A stretch of DNA of 64,000 bases, taken from Phycisphaera sp. Its GTDB lineage: Bacteria > Planctomycetota > Phycisphaerae > Phycisphaerales > Phycisphaeraceae. The stretch covers positions 30,382-94,381 of the forward strand of contig WGMF01000011.1 in the NCBI GenBank assembly GCA_016125215.1, in the 5' to 3' direction. The stretch's first letter is position 1; every line of letters begins with the position of its first letter. Position numbers and translations under genes: made by a program. Shown here one piece after another: positions 17,015-26,097 of this stretch. Under the pieces are notes generated by a model. The model had not been told where the DNA came from. It did not search any database and saw only the letters and a list, made by a program, of their open reading frames with translations.

Positions 17015-18429
17015 GCCCTGGGTTTCCTGAGAAATGCGGTCAGCCCCAGACCGAATTGAACCGTCATCCCGATCGTGCCCAGGGCGCAGGCGATGTAAGG
17101 GATCGTCCAGCCGGGGTTGCGCACGACCATGAGCACGGTGCCCCGGTCCGGGTCGCCCTCACGCGCACCGGGGATCCAACTCGACTGAAAATAAGTCTCC
17201 CCCCGGTATCGCAGCGGGTTGTTCATGGAGATCGCAACCGCCCTGTCCACGTGGTGGAGTTCGTCGGTCAGGCGGATGTCGCTGGAGAAATTGCGCGGGA
17301 CGCCCGTGCCGGGGTAGAGGTCGTGATTGAACTTGACCAGCTTGAGGGCGTACGGCCGGTAGTATCGGCGGAACCGCAGCGCGACGGTGTGGAGCGAGTC
17401 CCCGAACCGGACCGGTTGCCCGATCACGATGTCGCTGTCGACCTGAAAGTGCGGGGAGACCAGGTAACGCCCGATGAGCGTGTCGCCGTCATAGAGCGCG
17501 ATCAGGGCCGAGGGCACGTCGATCGAACGGTCCATGCTCATGCCTGTGGCCGCGGACGTGGGGACCGCCACCATGTTGACGCCAAACCCAGCGGTGGCGC
17601 GGGGCTTGAGTTGACCGGCGGGATCGACACTCACCACCCGGGATTGCCTGATGTACTGCTCGACCGTGATCGCAAAGGGCAGCGTCGGGTGGCTGATACG
17701 CCGGCCCGTGCGGAGCGATTGAAGCAGCATCGACTCGGGCACCGCGACGGTCCGGTCGTGCGTCGGGTCGGACGGATCGATCACCGCCAGTTCGACCTCC
17801 CGGATGTCCTGCGCCCATGAAGTCGTCGCCCCCTCGTAAATGGGCATCTGGGTTTCCACCGCCGACGCCGCGGTGACGCCCTCGCCGATGATGAGCAGGA
17901 TCAGCGCCGCGTGGATTAGGATCACCCCGCAGCGCCGACCGAACGTGAGCACGCAACCCGCGACCACGGGGGCATACACCACCACGCCCAGCATCATCAG
18001 CGGCAGCACGCCCGTGTACCCGCCAAACCGCGCGAGCACCCGCCCCGGCAGCGGGCTGTTGTGAAACCACGCAACCAGCGCCGCGCCGACCACGATCACC
18101 CCCCAACCCCACACGAGTCTTGGGCCCGTGGCCTTGACCCTGAAACGCAACGCATGCGCCGCAAGCAGGTTCACAAGCATCAAGCCCCCGACGGTGTACC
18201 CGCCGGGAAACAGAACTTCGCCCGGCACGTTCACGGTGCGCGGCAGGAATATCTGCAAGGGGACATAGACCACAAACGATCGGAAGTACCGGTGGACCAC
18301 GTCCCAGATGCCACGGTCGACCTGCGCCAGCGTGCCGAAGAAAACAAGCAGCACCAGCAGGCCCAGCAACACCACCGTCAGCCTCATGGACGCCAGCGGG
18401 CCGAGCATGTTTCGGAGTTTCTTGGGCAT
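17011..18429 (-). CDS. resB: System II cytochrome c biogenesis protein ResB-like
   Basis: This is a 472-residue membrane protein. The N terminus has a transmembrane helix (ASMRLTVVLLGLLVLLVFFG) typical of ResB/Ccs1. Further helices lie near residues 75-130 and 150-190, followed by a large periplasmic region and a last helix near the C terminus (IPYIACALGTIGMTVQFGLG). The partner CcsA gene overlaps by 4 bp. ResB keeps apocytochrome thiols or heme in place while CcsA delivers heme. The assignment rests on topology, size and the ccsA partnership. Sequence conservation in this family is low, so some doubt remains about details. Confidence 0.88.
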   Translation of the reverse strand: MPKKLRNMLGPLASMRLTVVLLGLLVLLVFFGTLAQVDRGIWDVVHRYFRSFVVYVPLQIFLPRTVNVPGEVLFPGGYTVGGLMLVNLLAAHALRFRVKATGPRLVWGWGVIVVGAALVAWFHNSPLPGRVLARFGGYTGVLPLMMLGVVVYAPVVAGCVLTFGRRCGVILIHAALILLIIGEGVTAASAVETQMPIYEGATTSWAQDIREVELAVIDPSDPTHDRTVAVPESMLLQSLRTGRRISHPTLPFAITVEQYIRQSRVVSVDPAGQLKPRATAGFGVNMVAVPTSAATGMSMDRSIDVPSALIALYDGDTLIGRYLVSPHFQVDSDIVIGQPVRFGDSLHTVALRFRRYYRPYALKLVKFNHDLYPGTGVPRNFSSDIRLTDELHHVDRAVAISMNNPLRYRGETYFQSSWIPGAREGDPDRGTVLMVVRNPGWTIPYIACALGTIGMTVQFGLGLTAFLRKPRA

Positions 18430-18451
18430 GGGGTGTCGGGCTTATGAATAC

Positions 18452-19606
18452 TTATTGCGACTGGAAACGCAGTGATTCCAAAAACGACACAAACGGCTCG
18501 TACTGGCTTTCGAGCAGTGGCGCAGCCCCGGTCATCTTGAAAAACCAGGTCTGCCCATCGTGTTGGATCGGGGCGACCACGATGCCCATCCCCGCCGAGG
18601 GGCCTTGCGTAGCGACAAAGCGGTACACCCGCGCCTCCTGGCCATCGATGTTGACCGTGCCAGCGTCTTCGCTGTCGAGGCTTGCCACCGGCAGGAGGCC
18701 GACCTGGTTTCGCCACCGGTTGACGTTGGCCAACTCCCCCCCCACGTCGCCCGGAAAAGCCGTGATGGCCATCTCCCCGCTCCGGTTGTCGTGCGTGAAA
18801 ACCAACGTGGCAAACCGCATGTTGCGCGGCTGCGGGTCAAGGGACCAGCCCTCGGGCACACGGAACGACACCGGCCCGATGTTCTGAACGCCGTCGCCGT
18901 TGACCGGTGATTGCACCCTCGCGTGATCCACGTGCGGGTTCGGCGTGACTTGTGCGGGATGAACCGAACGCAGGATCAACAGAAAATCGGGCTCGACCCC
19001 GGCAATCAGCCCGACCGACCCGCGGGCCTTGAAAAACCACGTGGAATCCGTGGTATGGATCAGCGCCGCCAGCATCCGTTCATGTGACGCCGCGTCCGTC
19101 ACCGCGGCTTGAGTTGCCAGATCGACCAGCGTCACCGCCACTTGGCCCCCCTCCAACGGGCGTGTCATCCCGGGCAACGCCGCCTCATCAGTCTCCGCAA
19201 GCCCCATCTGTTTGCGCCAGCGATTGACGTTGGCAAGCAACGACCCAGACTGGAGCGGCAGTTTGGTCACCGTGATTTCAAAACCATCCGATGAACGGGT
19301 GAGTGTCATCTCACGCATCGGCCCGCCACCCGGACGTTGCGACCAGCCCGCGGGCAACGCCCACTCCAGCCGATCCGTGGACACGGCCTCACCGGCGCCT
19401 TGCCCATCGGACACGGCCATTGCGGGCGCGCGTCCCATCGTCATCGGCGACACCTCTTTCGGCGCGTTGTAGGTCCGTATCTCGCTGCGTTCGTCGCAAC
19501 CCCCGGTAAAAAGCGCGATCGAAAAAAACGCGCACACCACGGCAAGGCGTGATGAATACAAACACCGGTCGTTTGTCCGGATCAAGACAGTAAGCCATCG
19601 CGTCAT
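18452..19606 (-). CDS. Lipoprotein with two copies of an uncharacterised domain
   Basis: The start is ATG 19606, with AGGATG 6 nt upstream. A long signal sequence ends in the lipobox LFTGGC, so the mature protein should be lipid-anchored and face the periplasm. Two similar domains follow. Each has an opening like ALPAGW or RVPEGW, a middle motif LANVNRWRxQxGL, and WFFKxxG near its end. I do not recognise a named family with certainty; the fold may be related to small PsbP/DUF1795-like domains. It is 22 bp upstream of resB and apparently the first gene of the cytochrome-maturation run, so a role in heme or apocytochrome delivery or assembly is a guess from context. An upstream in-frame start at 19696 is less likely. 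Confidence 0.75.
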   Translation of the reverse strand: MTRWLTVLIRTNDRCLYSSRLAVVCAFFSIALFTGGCDERSEIRTYNAPKEVSPMTMGRAPAMAVSDGQGAGEAVSTDRLEWALPAGWSQRPGGGPMREMTLTRSSDGFEITVTKLPLQSGSLLANVNRWRKQMGLAETDEAALPGMTRPLEGGQVAVTLVDLATQAAVTDAASHERMLAALIHTTDSTWFFKARGSVGLIAGVEPDFLLILRSVHPAQVTPNPHVDHARVQSPVNGDGVQNIGPVSFRVPEGWSLDPQPRNMRFATLVFTHDNRSGEMAITAFPGDVGGELANVNRWRNQVGLLPVASLDSEDAGTVNIDGQEARVYRFVATQGPSAGMGIVVAPIQHDGQTWFFKMTGAAPLLESQYEPFVSFLESLRFQSQ

Positions 19607-20116
19607 CGGCTCATCCTTGTGCAGACCCACCCGCTGGGGCGAGATGAGTGGCTGAAACAACCTTATATCAATGTCGGTCCGATTATCGCTCATCAAGCGC
19701 AGAATTGAGCGGATTTTGCCCTTTTTTTCGCTGGCGTTTTTCCCTGAGTCCCCTGGGCAATCCCCCTATATGCATGTTTTGATTCGGGGGATATGCCCAG
19801 ATGATGACCGTCTTTTCTATCAATACATAAAGCCACGCCCGGCGCGGCACCGGCTTCGATACTCGGCCACACGATCACGTAATACCCTGATTATTACCGT
19901 GTTTACCGGCGTTTCGTTCACCGGATTCTTTATCGCCAAGGCGTGATCGGTATTCATAGGAAGCCCGGTTAAGAAATGCTTTGAAGTTTGTCGGTCCTGT
20001 GGTAGTTAAGACCTCATCACACCGATAACGCAAGAGTGTGTTGCCGGATACACGCAAGGCAACAGGCCCGCCGATGTCGCTGATTGCAGCATGAATTCAC
20101 GCAAGCAGATCGATGC
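19607..20116. promoter_or_regulatory. Divergent control region between cytochrome-maturation and cytochrome operons
   Basis: This 510-bp AT-richer spacer separates the minus-strand lipoprotein/resB/ccsA run from the plus-strand oxidoreductase/cytochrome run, so both promoters must lie in it or nearby. Its clearest feature is the inverted repeat at 19753-19800. No FNR box or sigma-54 site was recognised. It contains short open frames with no recognisable domain. Confidence 0.6.
19753..19800. repeat. Inverted repeat in divergent control region (candidate operator)
   Basis: Arm CTGGGCAATCCCCC (19753-19766) and arm GGGGGATATGCCCAG (19786-19800) are reverse complements except for one extra base, around a 19-nt AT-rich centre containing TATATGCATG. 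It could be a dyad operator for the adjacent FixJ-type regulator or an RNA hairpin; the sequence alone does not decide. Confidence 0.6.
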
Positions 20117-22384
20117 ATGATGAGTTGGCTTCTCGCATCCATCCCGGTGCTCGTCCTGGTGCTTTTCGTACTGCTGCTGGTGCGCCGCCACCACGAGATG
20201 CAGGGCTACGCCCGCAGCCACCGCGAACGCCGGGACGCCAGGGAGCGCGGCACTCACACCGCAAGACTCCAATACCCCGACATCGACCTGGGCAAGTGCC
20301 TCGGGTGCGGCGCCTGTGTGCGCGCGTGCCCCGAAGACGGGGTCCTCTCACTGTTGCACGGCCAGGCGGTTGTCGTCCACGGGGCGCGCTGCGTGGGTCA
20401 CGGCCTGTGTGCCACGGCGTGCCCGACCGCCGCGATCGCCATCACCCTCGGCGACCTGAGCGACCGCAAAGACCTGCCCGCGCTCGGAGAAGACCTCGAA
20501 GCCGTCAACGTCCCGGGCCTGTTTGTCGCCGGGGAACTGGGCGGCTTTGCGCTGGTGCGCACCGCCGTCACGCAGGGGGCCGCCGTGGCGGACGCGGTGG
20601 CAAAAAAACTCAATGGGCACGACAAAAACACAGCGAGGCACGTTGAAGCCTCGGTATTCGATCTGTTGGTTGTTGGGGCGGGTCCTGCCGGGCTGAGTTG
20701 TTCCTTGCGTGCAAGGCAACTCGGCCTGGCGTTTACCACCGTCGAGCAGGAGGAACGCATCGGCGGCACCGTGGCCGCGTACCCCCGGCGAAAAATGGTG
20801 ATGACCCAGCCCGTCGAACTCCCCCTGCACGGCAGGCTCAACCGGCAGACCTATCAGAAAGAGGAGTTGATCGCACTCTGGGAGCGTGTCTGGAGGGAAC
20901 ACGACCTGCCCATCCGCACGGGTGTCCGTGTGGAGGATTTTGCACGCGACAGCTCGGGCGTCTTCACGGTTCACACCTCGGTCGGCCCGGTGCGTGCCCG
21001 CAATGTCTGCCTCGCGCTGGGGCGCAGGGGTTCGCCGCGCAAGCTCGGCGTGCCGGGCGAAGAGCTCCCCAAGGTGGCTTACAGTCTGTTAGACGCCGAG
21101 TCTTACACCGGGCGGAAGGTCCTGGTCGTCGGGGGCGGCGACAGCGCGGTCGAAGCGGCCCTGGGCCTGGCGGAGCAACCGGGCAACGAGGTTTCGATCT
21201 CATACCGCAAGGGCGCATTTACCCGCCTCAAGACCCGCAACGAAAACCGGCTGCACCGCGCGGTCGAGCTTAAGCGGGTGCGTGTCTACTTTGAGTCCGA
21301 GGTTGAAGAGATCACGCGGGCGAGTGTCCGCCTGCGGTGTGGCCGCGATGGGGCGGTCGATCGGTTGACGCTCGCCAACGACGACGTGTTTGTTTTTGCC
21401 GGCGGTGTGCCGCCGTTTGCGCTTCTTGAGCGTGGGGGCGTGTCGTTCGATCCCGCCGACCGCCCGACGCCGACCGAGCCCGGTCGGGGCTCGGGGGTGC
21501 TGGTGGCGCTGATGCTGCTGTTGTGCTGCACGGCGTTGATGTATGGCTGGGTGAACTGGCACCGCGCCTACTACGACCTTGCTGCGCCGGTCCGGGCCGG
21601 CTCTCCGCTGCACGGCTGGCTCAGGCCGGCGGGCGCGGTCGGACTGACTTTTGGTTTCCTGGCGTGCGCGTTGTTTCTGTGCAACCTCGCGTACCTGATC
21701 AAGCGCAGCAAACTCATGGGGCGTCGTCTGCCCGGGTCGCTCGGGTCGTGGATGAGCGCCCACATCTTCACCGGTCTGCTTGCGCCGCTGTGCGTCCTGC
21801 TTCACGCGGGTCTGTCGATACGGGACACGGTCGGGGGCCACGCGTTCGTTGCGCTGCTCGTGGTCGTGGTGACGGGCATCCTGGGCAGGTATCTGTATGC
21901 GCTGGTCCCGCGGGCGGCCAACGGGCGGGAGATGGACCTCGACGAGCTTTGCACGCAACTCTCCACGCTTTCTGCGGAGTGGGACCGGGGCGGGCGCGGC
22001 TTCGGCAGCGCGGCGCGTGAACAGATCGACAGCCTGATCCACGCCGGCCGATGGCGTGCGGGCTTTTTGGCAAGGGTGTGGGCGCTCCTGGCGGGGCAGT
22101 TCAAACTCAGGCGGGTGCTCCACAACCTCCGACAACAGGCCCAGAGCGACGACATCGCCACGTCCGAACTGCACAGGGTCCAGGGGCTGGCACGTCGTGC
22201 GTTCCGAATCAGTCAGGCGGTTTCGCATTACGAAGAGGTCCGCGCGGTGCTCTCGTCGTGGCGCTATTTCCACAGATGGGTGGCGCTGTTGATGGTGTTG
22301 CTCGCGGTGGTCCACATCGCCATTGCGATCCGTTACGCGGATATCGAGTGGTGGTGGCCCATCGCGGCGGGGGGCGTGTCGTGA
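20117..22384 (+). CDS. Inner-membrane Fe-S/FAD/NAD(P) oxidoreductase with heme-b-like membrane domain
   Basis: The protein has 755 residues. An N-terminal helix (about 3-23) is followed by a ferredoxin domain with CLGCGACVRACP (61-72) and CVGHGLCATACP (92-103). In the second motif the second Cys is His. A segment NVPGLFVAGELGG (about 131-143) resembles the FAD-contacting end of a flavoprotein. A full FAD motif VVGAGPAG (near 187) and an NAD(P) motif VVGGGDSA (near 338) come next, without a redox CxxC. The C-terminal third (455-755) has about five membrane helices with paired His in HIFTGLLAPLCVLLH and FHRWVALLMVLLAVVH, suited to heme b. It probably moves electrons from NAD(P)H or ferredoxin into the membrane. 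The next gene starts inside its stop codon (GTGA). ATG 20117 has no clear Shine-Dalgarno; TTG 20084 is possible. Confidence 0.82.
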   Translation: MMSWLLASIPVLVLVLFVLLLVRRHHEMQGYARSHRERRDARERGTHTARLQYPDIDLGKCLGCGACVRACPEDGVLSLLHGQAVVVHGARCVGHGLCATACPTAAIAITLGDLSDRKDLPALGEDLEAVNVPGLFVAGELGGFALVRTAVTQGAAVADAVAKKLNGHDKNTARHVEASVFDLLVVGAGPAGLSCSLRARQLGLAFTTVEQEERIGGTVAAYPRRKMVMTQPVELPLHGRLNRQTYQKEELIALWERVWREHDLPIRTGVRVEDFARDSSGVFTVHTSVGPVRARNVCLALGRRGSPRKLGVPGEELPKVAYSLLDAESYTGRKVLVVGGGDSAVEAALGLAEQPGNEVSISYRKGAFTRLKTRNENRLHRAVELKRVRVYFESEVEEITRASVRLRCGRDGAVDRLTLANDDVFVFAGGVPPFALLERGGVSFDPADRPTPTEPGRGSGVLVALMLLLCCTALMYGWVNWHRAYYDLAAPVRAGSPLHGWLRPAGAVGLTFGFLACALFLCNLAYLIKRSKLMGRRLPGSLGSWMSAHIFTGLLAPLCVLLHAGLSIRDTVGGHAFVALLVVVVTGILGRYLYALVPRAANGREMDLDELCTQLSTLSAEWDRGGRGFGSAAREQIDSLIHAGRWRAGFLARVWALLAGQFKLRRVLHNLRQQAQSDDIATSELHRVQGLARRAFRISQAVSHYEEVRAVLSSWRYFHRWVALLMVLLAVVHIAIAIRYADIEWWWPIAAGGVS

Positions 22385-24429
22385 GCAGATCGCGCTGGCT
22401 GATTGCGGCGGTTTCCCTGTTGCTGGTTCTGATCGTGACTTACTGGGAGTTTGGCAGGTTGACGACGCCCGGACCTCTGCACCCGACCCACGCACGCTTG
22501 AGCAAGCTCAACGGGCGCTTCGACTGCGCCGCCTGCCACGGCAACGACCGCACGACGATGGCGCAGGCCTGCCTGGCCTGCCACGCGGAGATCGGCAAGC
22601 AACTGGCGGACGGCGCGGGGTTGCACGGTCGAATCGATGCCCCGCTTGCGCAGACGTGCCAGCGATGTCACACCGAACACAACGGCGGACGGGTCGCGCT
22701 GGTGTCGCCGATGAGTTTTGTCCTGGCGGGCATCAAAGACACAGACCGGTACCACACGGTGTATGACCCGGGGTTTGGCCTGACCGGACGCCACGGGCAA
22801 CTCCGGTGCGAGCGCTGCCACAAACTGGCGCTCGAGCCGATGCTTCGCGAGGGTGATCGGCGGTTCGTCGGCCTCACGCAGGCGTGTACGTCGTGCCACG
22901 AAGACCCCCACCGCGGGTCGTTCGGTGACGACTGCGCTTCCTGTCATGGCCAGAGTCAGCCGTTTGAACAGGTCTCCGAGTTCAAGCACACCGAGCGCTT
23001 CTCGCTGGTCGGGGGCCACGGCGGTGTGGCGTGCGTGCAATGTCACGAAAAGGCGTCGGCCTACTCTGTTGCGAACCTGCAGGCCCACTCTCCCCCGGCG
23101 GTCCGTTCATGCGTGGATTGCCACACCTCGCCCCACCGTGATCGCCTGCTGCTCGCCGCGGCCGAGGCTTCGCACGCCCCGCCCCAACAAACCTGCGTCG
23201 CCTGTCACGACGTGATGGACAAGAGTTTTCTCTATCCCCACGCAAGGATGACTCCCGCCCTGCACACGGCCGGCGCGTTTGCGTTGACGCCGCCGCACGA
23301 CAGGGCCACGTGCAGCGCCTGCCACGATGGGATCGGGTCGTGGGAGGGTCTTTCTGAGAAACCGGACCTGAACGCGGTCTTTGCTAAACGGTTCCCGAGT
23401 GTTGCGGGCGAGGATTGCGGCGCGTGTCACAAGGACCCCCACGCGGGTCAGTTTGCAGGTGGCGTGACCAAGGGGCGGTGTCTTGATTGTCACAGCGCGC
23501 TGCGTTTCAAGCCCGCGTTGTTTGATGTGCCGCGTCACGCCAGGACCGGCTTTGCCCTCACCGGGGCGCACAAGCCGATGGAGTGCGCCGGGTGTCACAA
23601 GAGTGTGAACGGCGTGGTGAAGTTCGCGGGGGTATCGGGAGAGTGCGCCGCGTGTCACAAGGATGTCCACGCCGGCCAGTTCAACAGGGAACCCGCGGCC
23701 GGCCGCTGCGACGCCTGCCACGACACAACTCGATTCCAGCCGGCGGTCTTTGATGTCGAGCGTCACGCCGGTACGCGTTTCCCGCTTGACGGTGCGCACC
23801 TCGCGGTGGGTTGCCGGGATTGCCACGTTGAAGCCCGGCCGGCGCGCCGTTTTACCAATACGCCGGTGGCATGTGCCGAGTGTCACAAGGACGCGCATAA
23901 CGGATTGTTTGATGGTGTTGACAAGCCCGTGGCGGTAAACGGCCAGCGCGGTTGTGCCCGGTGTCACACCACGGAGCGATTTGACCGGGTGCCGTGGACG
24001 GGCAAGGCGCACGAGACGTGGACGGGTTACGCGTTGGTCGGTGCCCACGCAAAGGCTTCGTGTGCCGATTGTCACAAGGACCGCGCCGATGCCGGGTTGG
24101 CTGGCCACGTCTTTGCGCGGTTGTCGCGTGACTGTGCGTCCTGCCACCTGGACCCGCACGCGGGCCAGTTCCGTGTCGGGGGTGTGAATGATTGCTCGCG
24201 CTGCCACGACCCGGGCGTTGCGTTTGACCGCTCGCCCTTCGATCACCGGGAGCAGACGCGATTCGCGCTCGACCAGACGCACGCCAAGCTCGACTGCAAC
24301 GCCTGCCACAAGGCGTACCGCACTCAGGCGGGTATCGATGTCGTGCGATACCGACCGCTTGGCACGCGATGCCAGGACTGCCACGGTTTCGAGTCTTACG
24401 AAGACAAGGAGAAACGTGCGAAGCATTAA
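22381..24429 (+). CDS. Membrane-anchored multiheme cytochrome c with 23 CXXCH motifs
   Basis: The GTG at 22381 overlaps the upstream stop by 4 bp. An uncleaved-looking N-terminal helix (about 7-24) would anchor the 682-residue protein to the inner membrane, with the rest in the periplasm. I count 23 CXXCH sites, from CAACH to CQDCH, each able to bind one covalent heme c. Many extra His occur for axial ligation, for example in phrases like CHKDPHAGQF and CHKDVHAGQF. Spacing is irregular but several units repeat the pattern of a His-containing helix followed by CXXCH. It fits the periplasmic electron carrier between the inner-membrane oxidoreductase and the outer-membrane porin/cytochrome pair. 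It needs the System II proteins encoded divergently. Confidence 0.92.
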   Translation: MSRSRWLIAAVSLLLVLIVTYWEFGRLTTPGPLHPTHARLSKLNGRFDCAACHGNDRTTMAQACLACHAEIGKQLADGAGLHGRIDAPLAQTCQRCHTEHNGGRVALVSPMSFVLAGIKDTDRYHTVYDPGFGLTGRHGQLRCERCHKLALEPMLREGDRRFVGLTQACTSCHEDPHRGSFGDDCASCHGQSQPFEQVSEFKHTERFSLVGGHGGVACVQCHEKASAYSVANLQAHSPPAVRSCVDCHTSPHRDRLLLAAAEASHAPPQQTCVACHDVMDKSFLYPHARMTPALHTAGAFALTPPHDRATCSACHDGIGSWEGLSEKPDLNAVFAKRFPSVAGEDCGACHKDPHAGQFAGGVTKGRCLDCHSALRFKPALFDVPRHARTGFALTGAHKPMECAGCHKSVNGVVKFAGVSGECAACHKDVHAGQFNREPAAGRCDACHDTTRFQPAVFDVERHAGTRFPLDGAHLAVGCRDCHVEARPARRFTNTPVACAECHKDAHNGLFDGVDKPVAVNGQRGCARCHTTERFDRVPWTGKAHETWTGYALVGAHAKASCADCHKDRADAGLAGHVFARLSRDCASCHLDPHAGQFRVGGVNDCSRCHDPGVAFDRSPFDHREQTRFALDQTHAKLDCNACHKAYRTQAGIDVVRYRPLGTRCQDCHGFESYEDKEKRAKH

Positions 24430-26092
24430 GCGCATGGTTTTGACGGCGTTGTTGGCCTTGAGCCTGGCGCACCCCGCCGCGGCTGGAGACACGCGCGTGC
24501 TGCAGGTGACGGTGACGTCGACCTCGGGATCGAGCGTGTTTCTCGACAAGGGCGCGTCATCGGGCGTGGTCATGGGGATGACCGTCTGGCTCTACCCGCC
24601 CAGGGGTGCGCAGGTGGCGGCGATTGTGCGGTATGTTTCGAGTAACCGCGCGAGGGCGGACCTTCCGCCGGGCATCGACGTACCCCCCATCGGCACGCGC
24701 GGTGAGGTGGAGGTCGGCTCGACGGTGGAGGGCGGCGAGGGCGCGTTGGGTCCGTTGACGCCGCGCTCGCCGGACAAGAGCGTGCCGGTCCATCCCCCCT
24801 GGAGCACCGACGCCCCGTTGCCCGGGACCGATCAGCCCTTGCTGGCACCGATCGTGGGCACACGGGCCGAGGACAGGCCCACCGAGTTCAGCGGGCGTAT
24901 CTATCTCAACGCGCTGTTCACGCACGACCAGAGCCAGGGACGGAACGACAACTTCGTCAGCGCCCGCGCCGGGCTGTCGTTGGATGTCACCAATCCCTTC
25001 AAACTCGGCGGGGCGATCAGTTTCGACGGCGAGATCGACAACCGCAGTCAGTTCCTGACCGATGGCAGCAACACCGCCCAGTTCGGCTACCAGATCGAGC
25101 AGTTTTCCTACACGCTCGGTGGCCACGAATATTCGGTTTACCGCCTCGAAATCGGGCGGTTCTATTCGTTCTACCTCCCCGAGTTGGGGTTGATCGACGG
25201 GGCGGAGTTCGGTTACGACCTGGGCAACCGTTTCACGCTGGCCGTCGGCGTGGGCATCCTGCCGCTCAGCGCGGACGAGCCGAACTACGGCCAGGACTAC
25301 GGCTTTCACGTGCTGGTGAATTACGAGTCGCGCGACCCGGGTTTGTTTTCCGGCGTGGTCGGCTACCAGAAGACCTGGCACAAGAGCATGATGGACCGCG
25401 ACCAGGTGCTGGGGCATTTCAACCTGCGCATCGGCGACACGCTGTGGTTCTATACCTCGTTCCGCGCCGACCTGTACGACTCAAACGACACGATCAAGTC
25501 GCAGTTTATTCAACTGACCGAGCTGTGGGCGCAGCTGCGTTACGCCCCGGGCACGGATTACGGGGCCTCGGTGTCGTATTCCCTGTTCCGCTGGCCCGAG
25601 CTGCTGCGGGACCAGTACAGCATGCTGCCCGCGGACACGATCCGTAACGGGCGTGTGGAGCGTGTGAGTTTTTCACCGTGGTGGCAGCCGATCAAGAACT
25701 GGCGCCTCAGCGGCAAGTTCGACCTGTGGCGGGACGAGAACGACGACGGCACGGGCGGTGAGCTTCGCCTCGACTGGAGCGACCCGCGGTCGAGTTGGCC
25801 CGCGATCAACGGCACGGTCTTCTACACGACGGGGGGCTCGAACTCCGGGAGGGGCGCGCGTCTCGAGGCCCGCAAGGCGTTCAGGGAGTTCGATGTGTTC
25901 CTGGGTTACGAATACTACATGTACGACATCCAGACCGTGCTCACGGGCAAGGACACGCTCGTCCGCCAACTCGTCCGCGGCGGCGTGAGCTGGTCGGCAA
26001 GCAAGTGGTATGTGAGCCTGACCGCGGATTACTACTTCGGCGACGCGGACGATGAGATCACCCTCGGCTTGTTTCTGTCCAGACGGTTCTGA
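24416..26092 (+). CDS. Outer-membrane beta-barrel (porin of a porin-cytochrome conduit)
   Basis: The start is GTG 24416, preceded by AAGGAG 5 nt upstream, and it overlaps the upstream cytochrome gene by 14 bp. A signal peptide (ALLALSLAHPAAA) precedes a small N-terminal beta domain of about 75 residues (VLQVTVTSTSGSSVFLDKG). From about residue 155 the sequence alternates hydrophobic and polar residues in many strands with aromatic ends, such as WFYTSFRADLYD and WYVSLTADYYFG. It ends LFLSRRF, with the C-terminal Phe usual for outer-membrane barrels. The 558-residue length suits a large barrel. Position between a periplasmic and a lipoprotein multiheme cytochrome makes it the likely sheath through which hemes cross the outer membrane, as in OmbB or MtrB. 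No direct family match can be claimed. Confidence 0.82.
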   Translation: MRSIKRMVLTALLALSLAHPAAAGDTRVLQVTVTSTSGSSVFLDKGASSGVVMGMTVWLYPPRGAQVAAIVRYVSSNRARADLPPGIDVPPIGTRGEVEVGSTVEGGEGALGPLTPRSPDKSVPVHPPWSTDAPLPGTDQPLLAPIVGTRAEDRPTEFSGRIYLNALFTHDQSQGRNDNFVSARAGLSLDVTNPFKLGGAISFDGEIDNRSQFLTDGSNTAQFGYQIEQFSYTLGGHEYSVYRLEIGRFYSFYLPELGLIDGAEFGYDLGNRFTLAVGVGILPLSADEPNYGQDYGFHVLVNYESRDPGLFSGVVGYQKTWHKSMMDRDQVLGHFNLRIGDTLWFYTSFRADLYDSNDTIKSQFIQLTELWAQLRYAPGTDYGASVSYSLFRWPELLRDQYSMLPADTIRNGRVERVSFSPWWQPIKNWRLSGKFDLWRDENDDGTGGELRLDWSDPRSSWPAINGTVFYTTGGSNSGRGARLEARKAFREFDVFLGYEYYMYDIQTVLTGKDTLVRQLVRGGVSWSASKWYVSLTADYYFGDADDEITLGLFLSRRF

Positions 26093-26097
26093 ATACC

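Noticed and set aside
23107..24573. A 488-codon minus-strand frame opposite the 23-heme cytochrome
   Set aside because: The plus strand has 23 CXXCH motifs in frame; the antisense frame is a by-product of periodic Cys-His codons.
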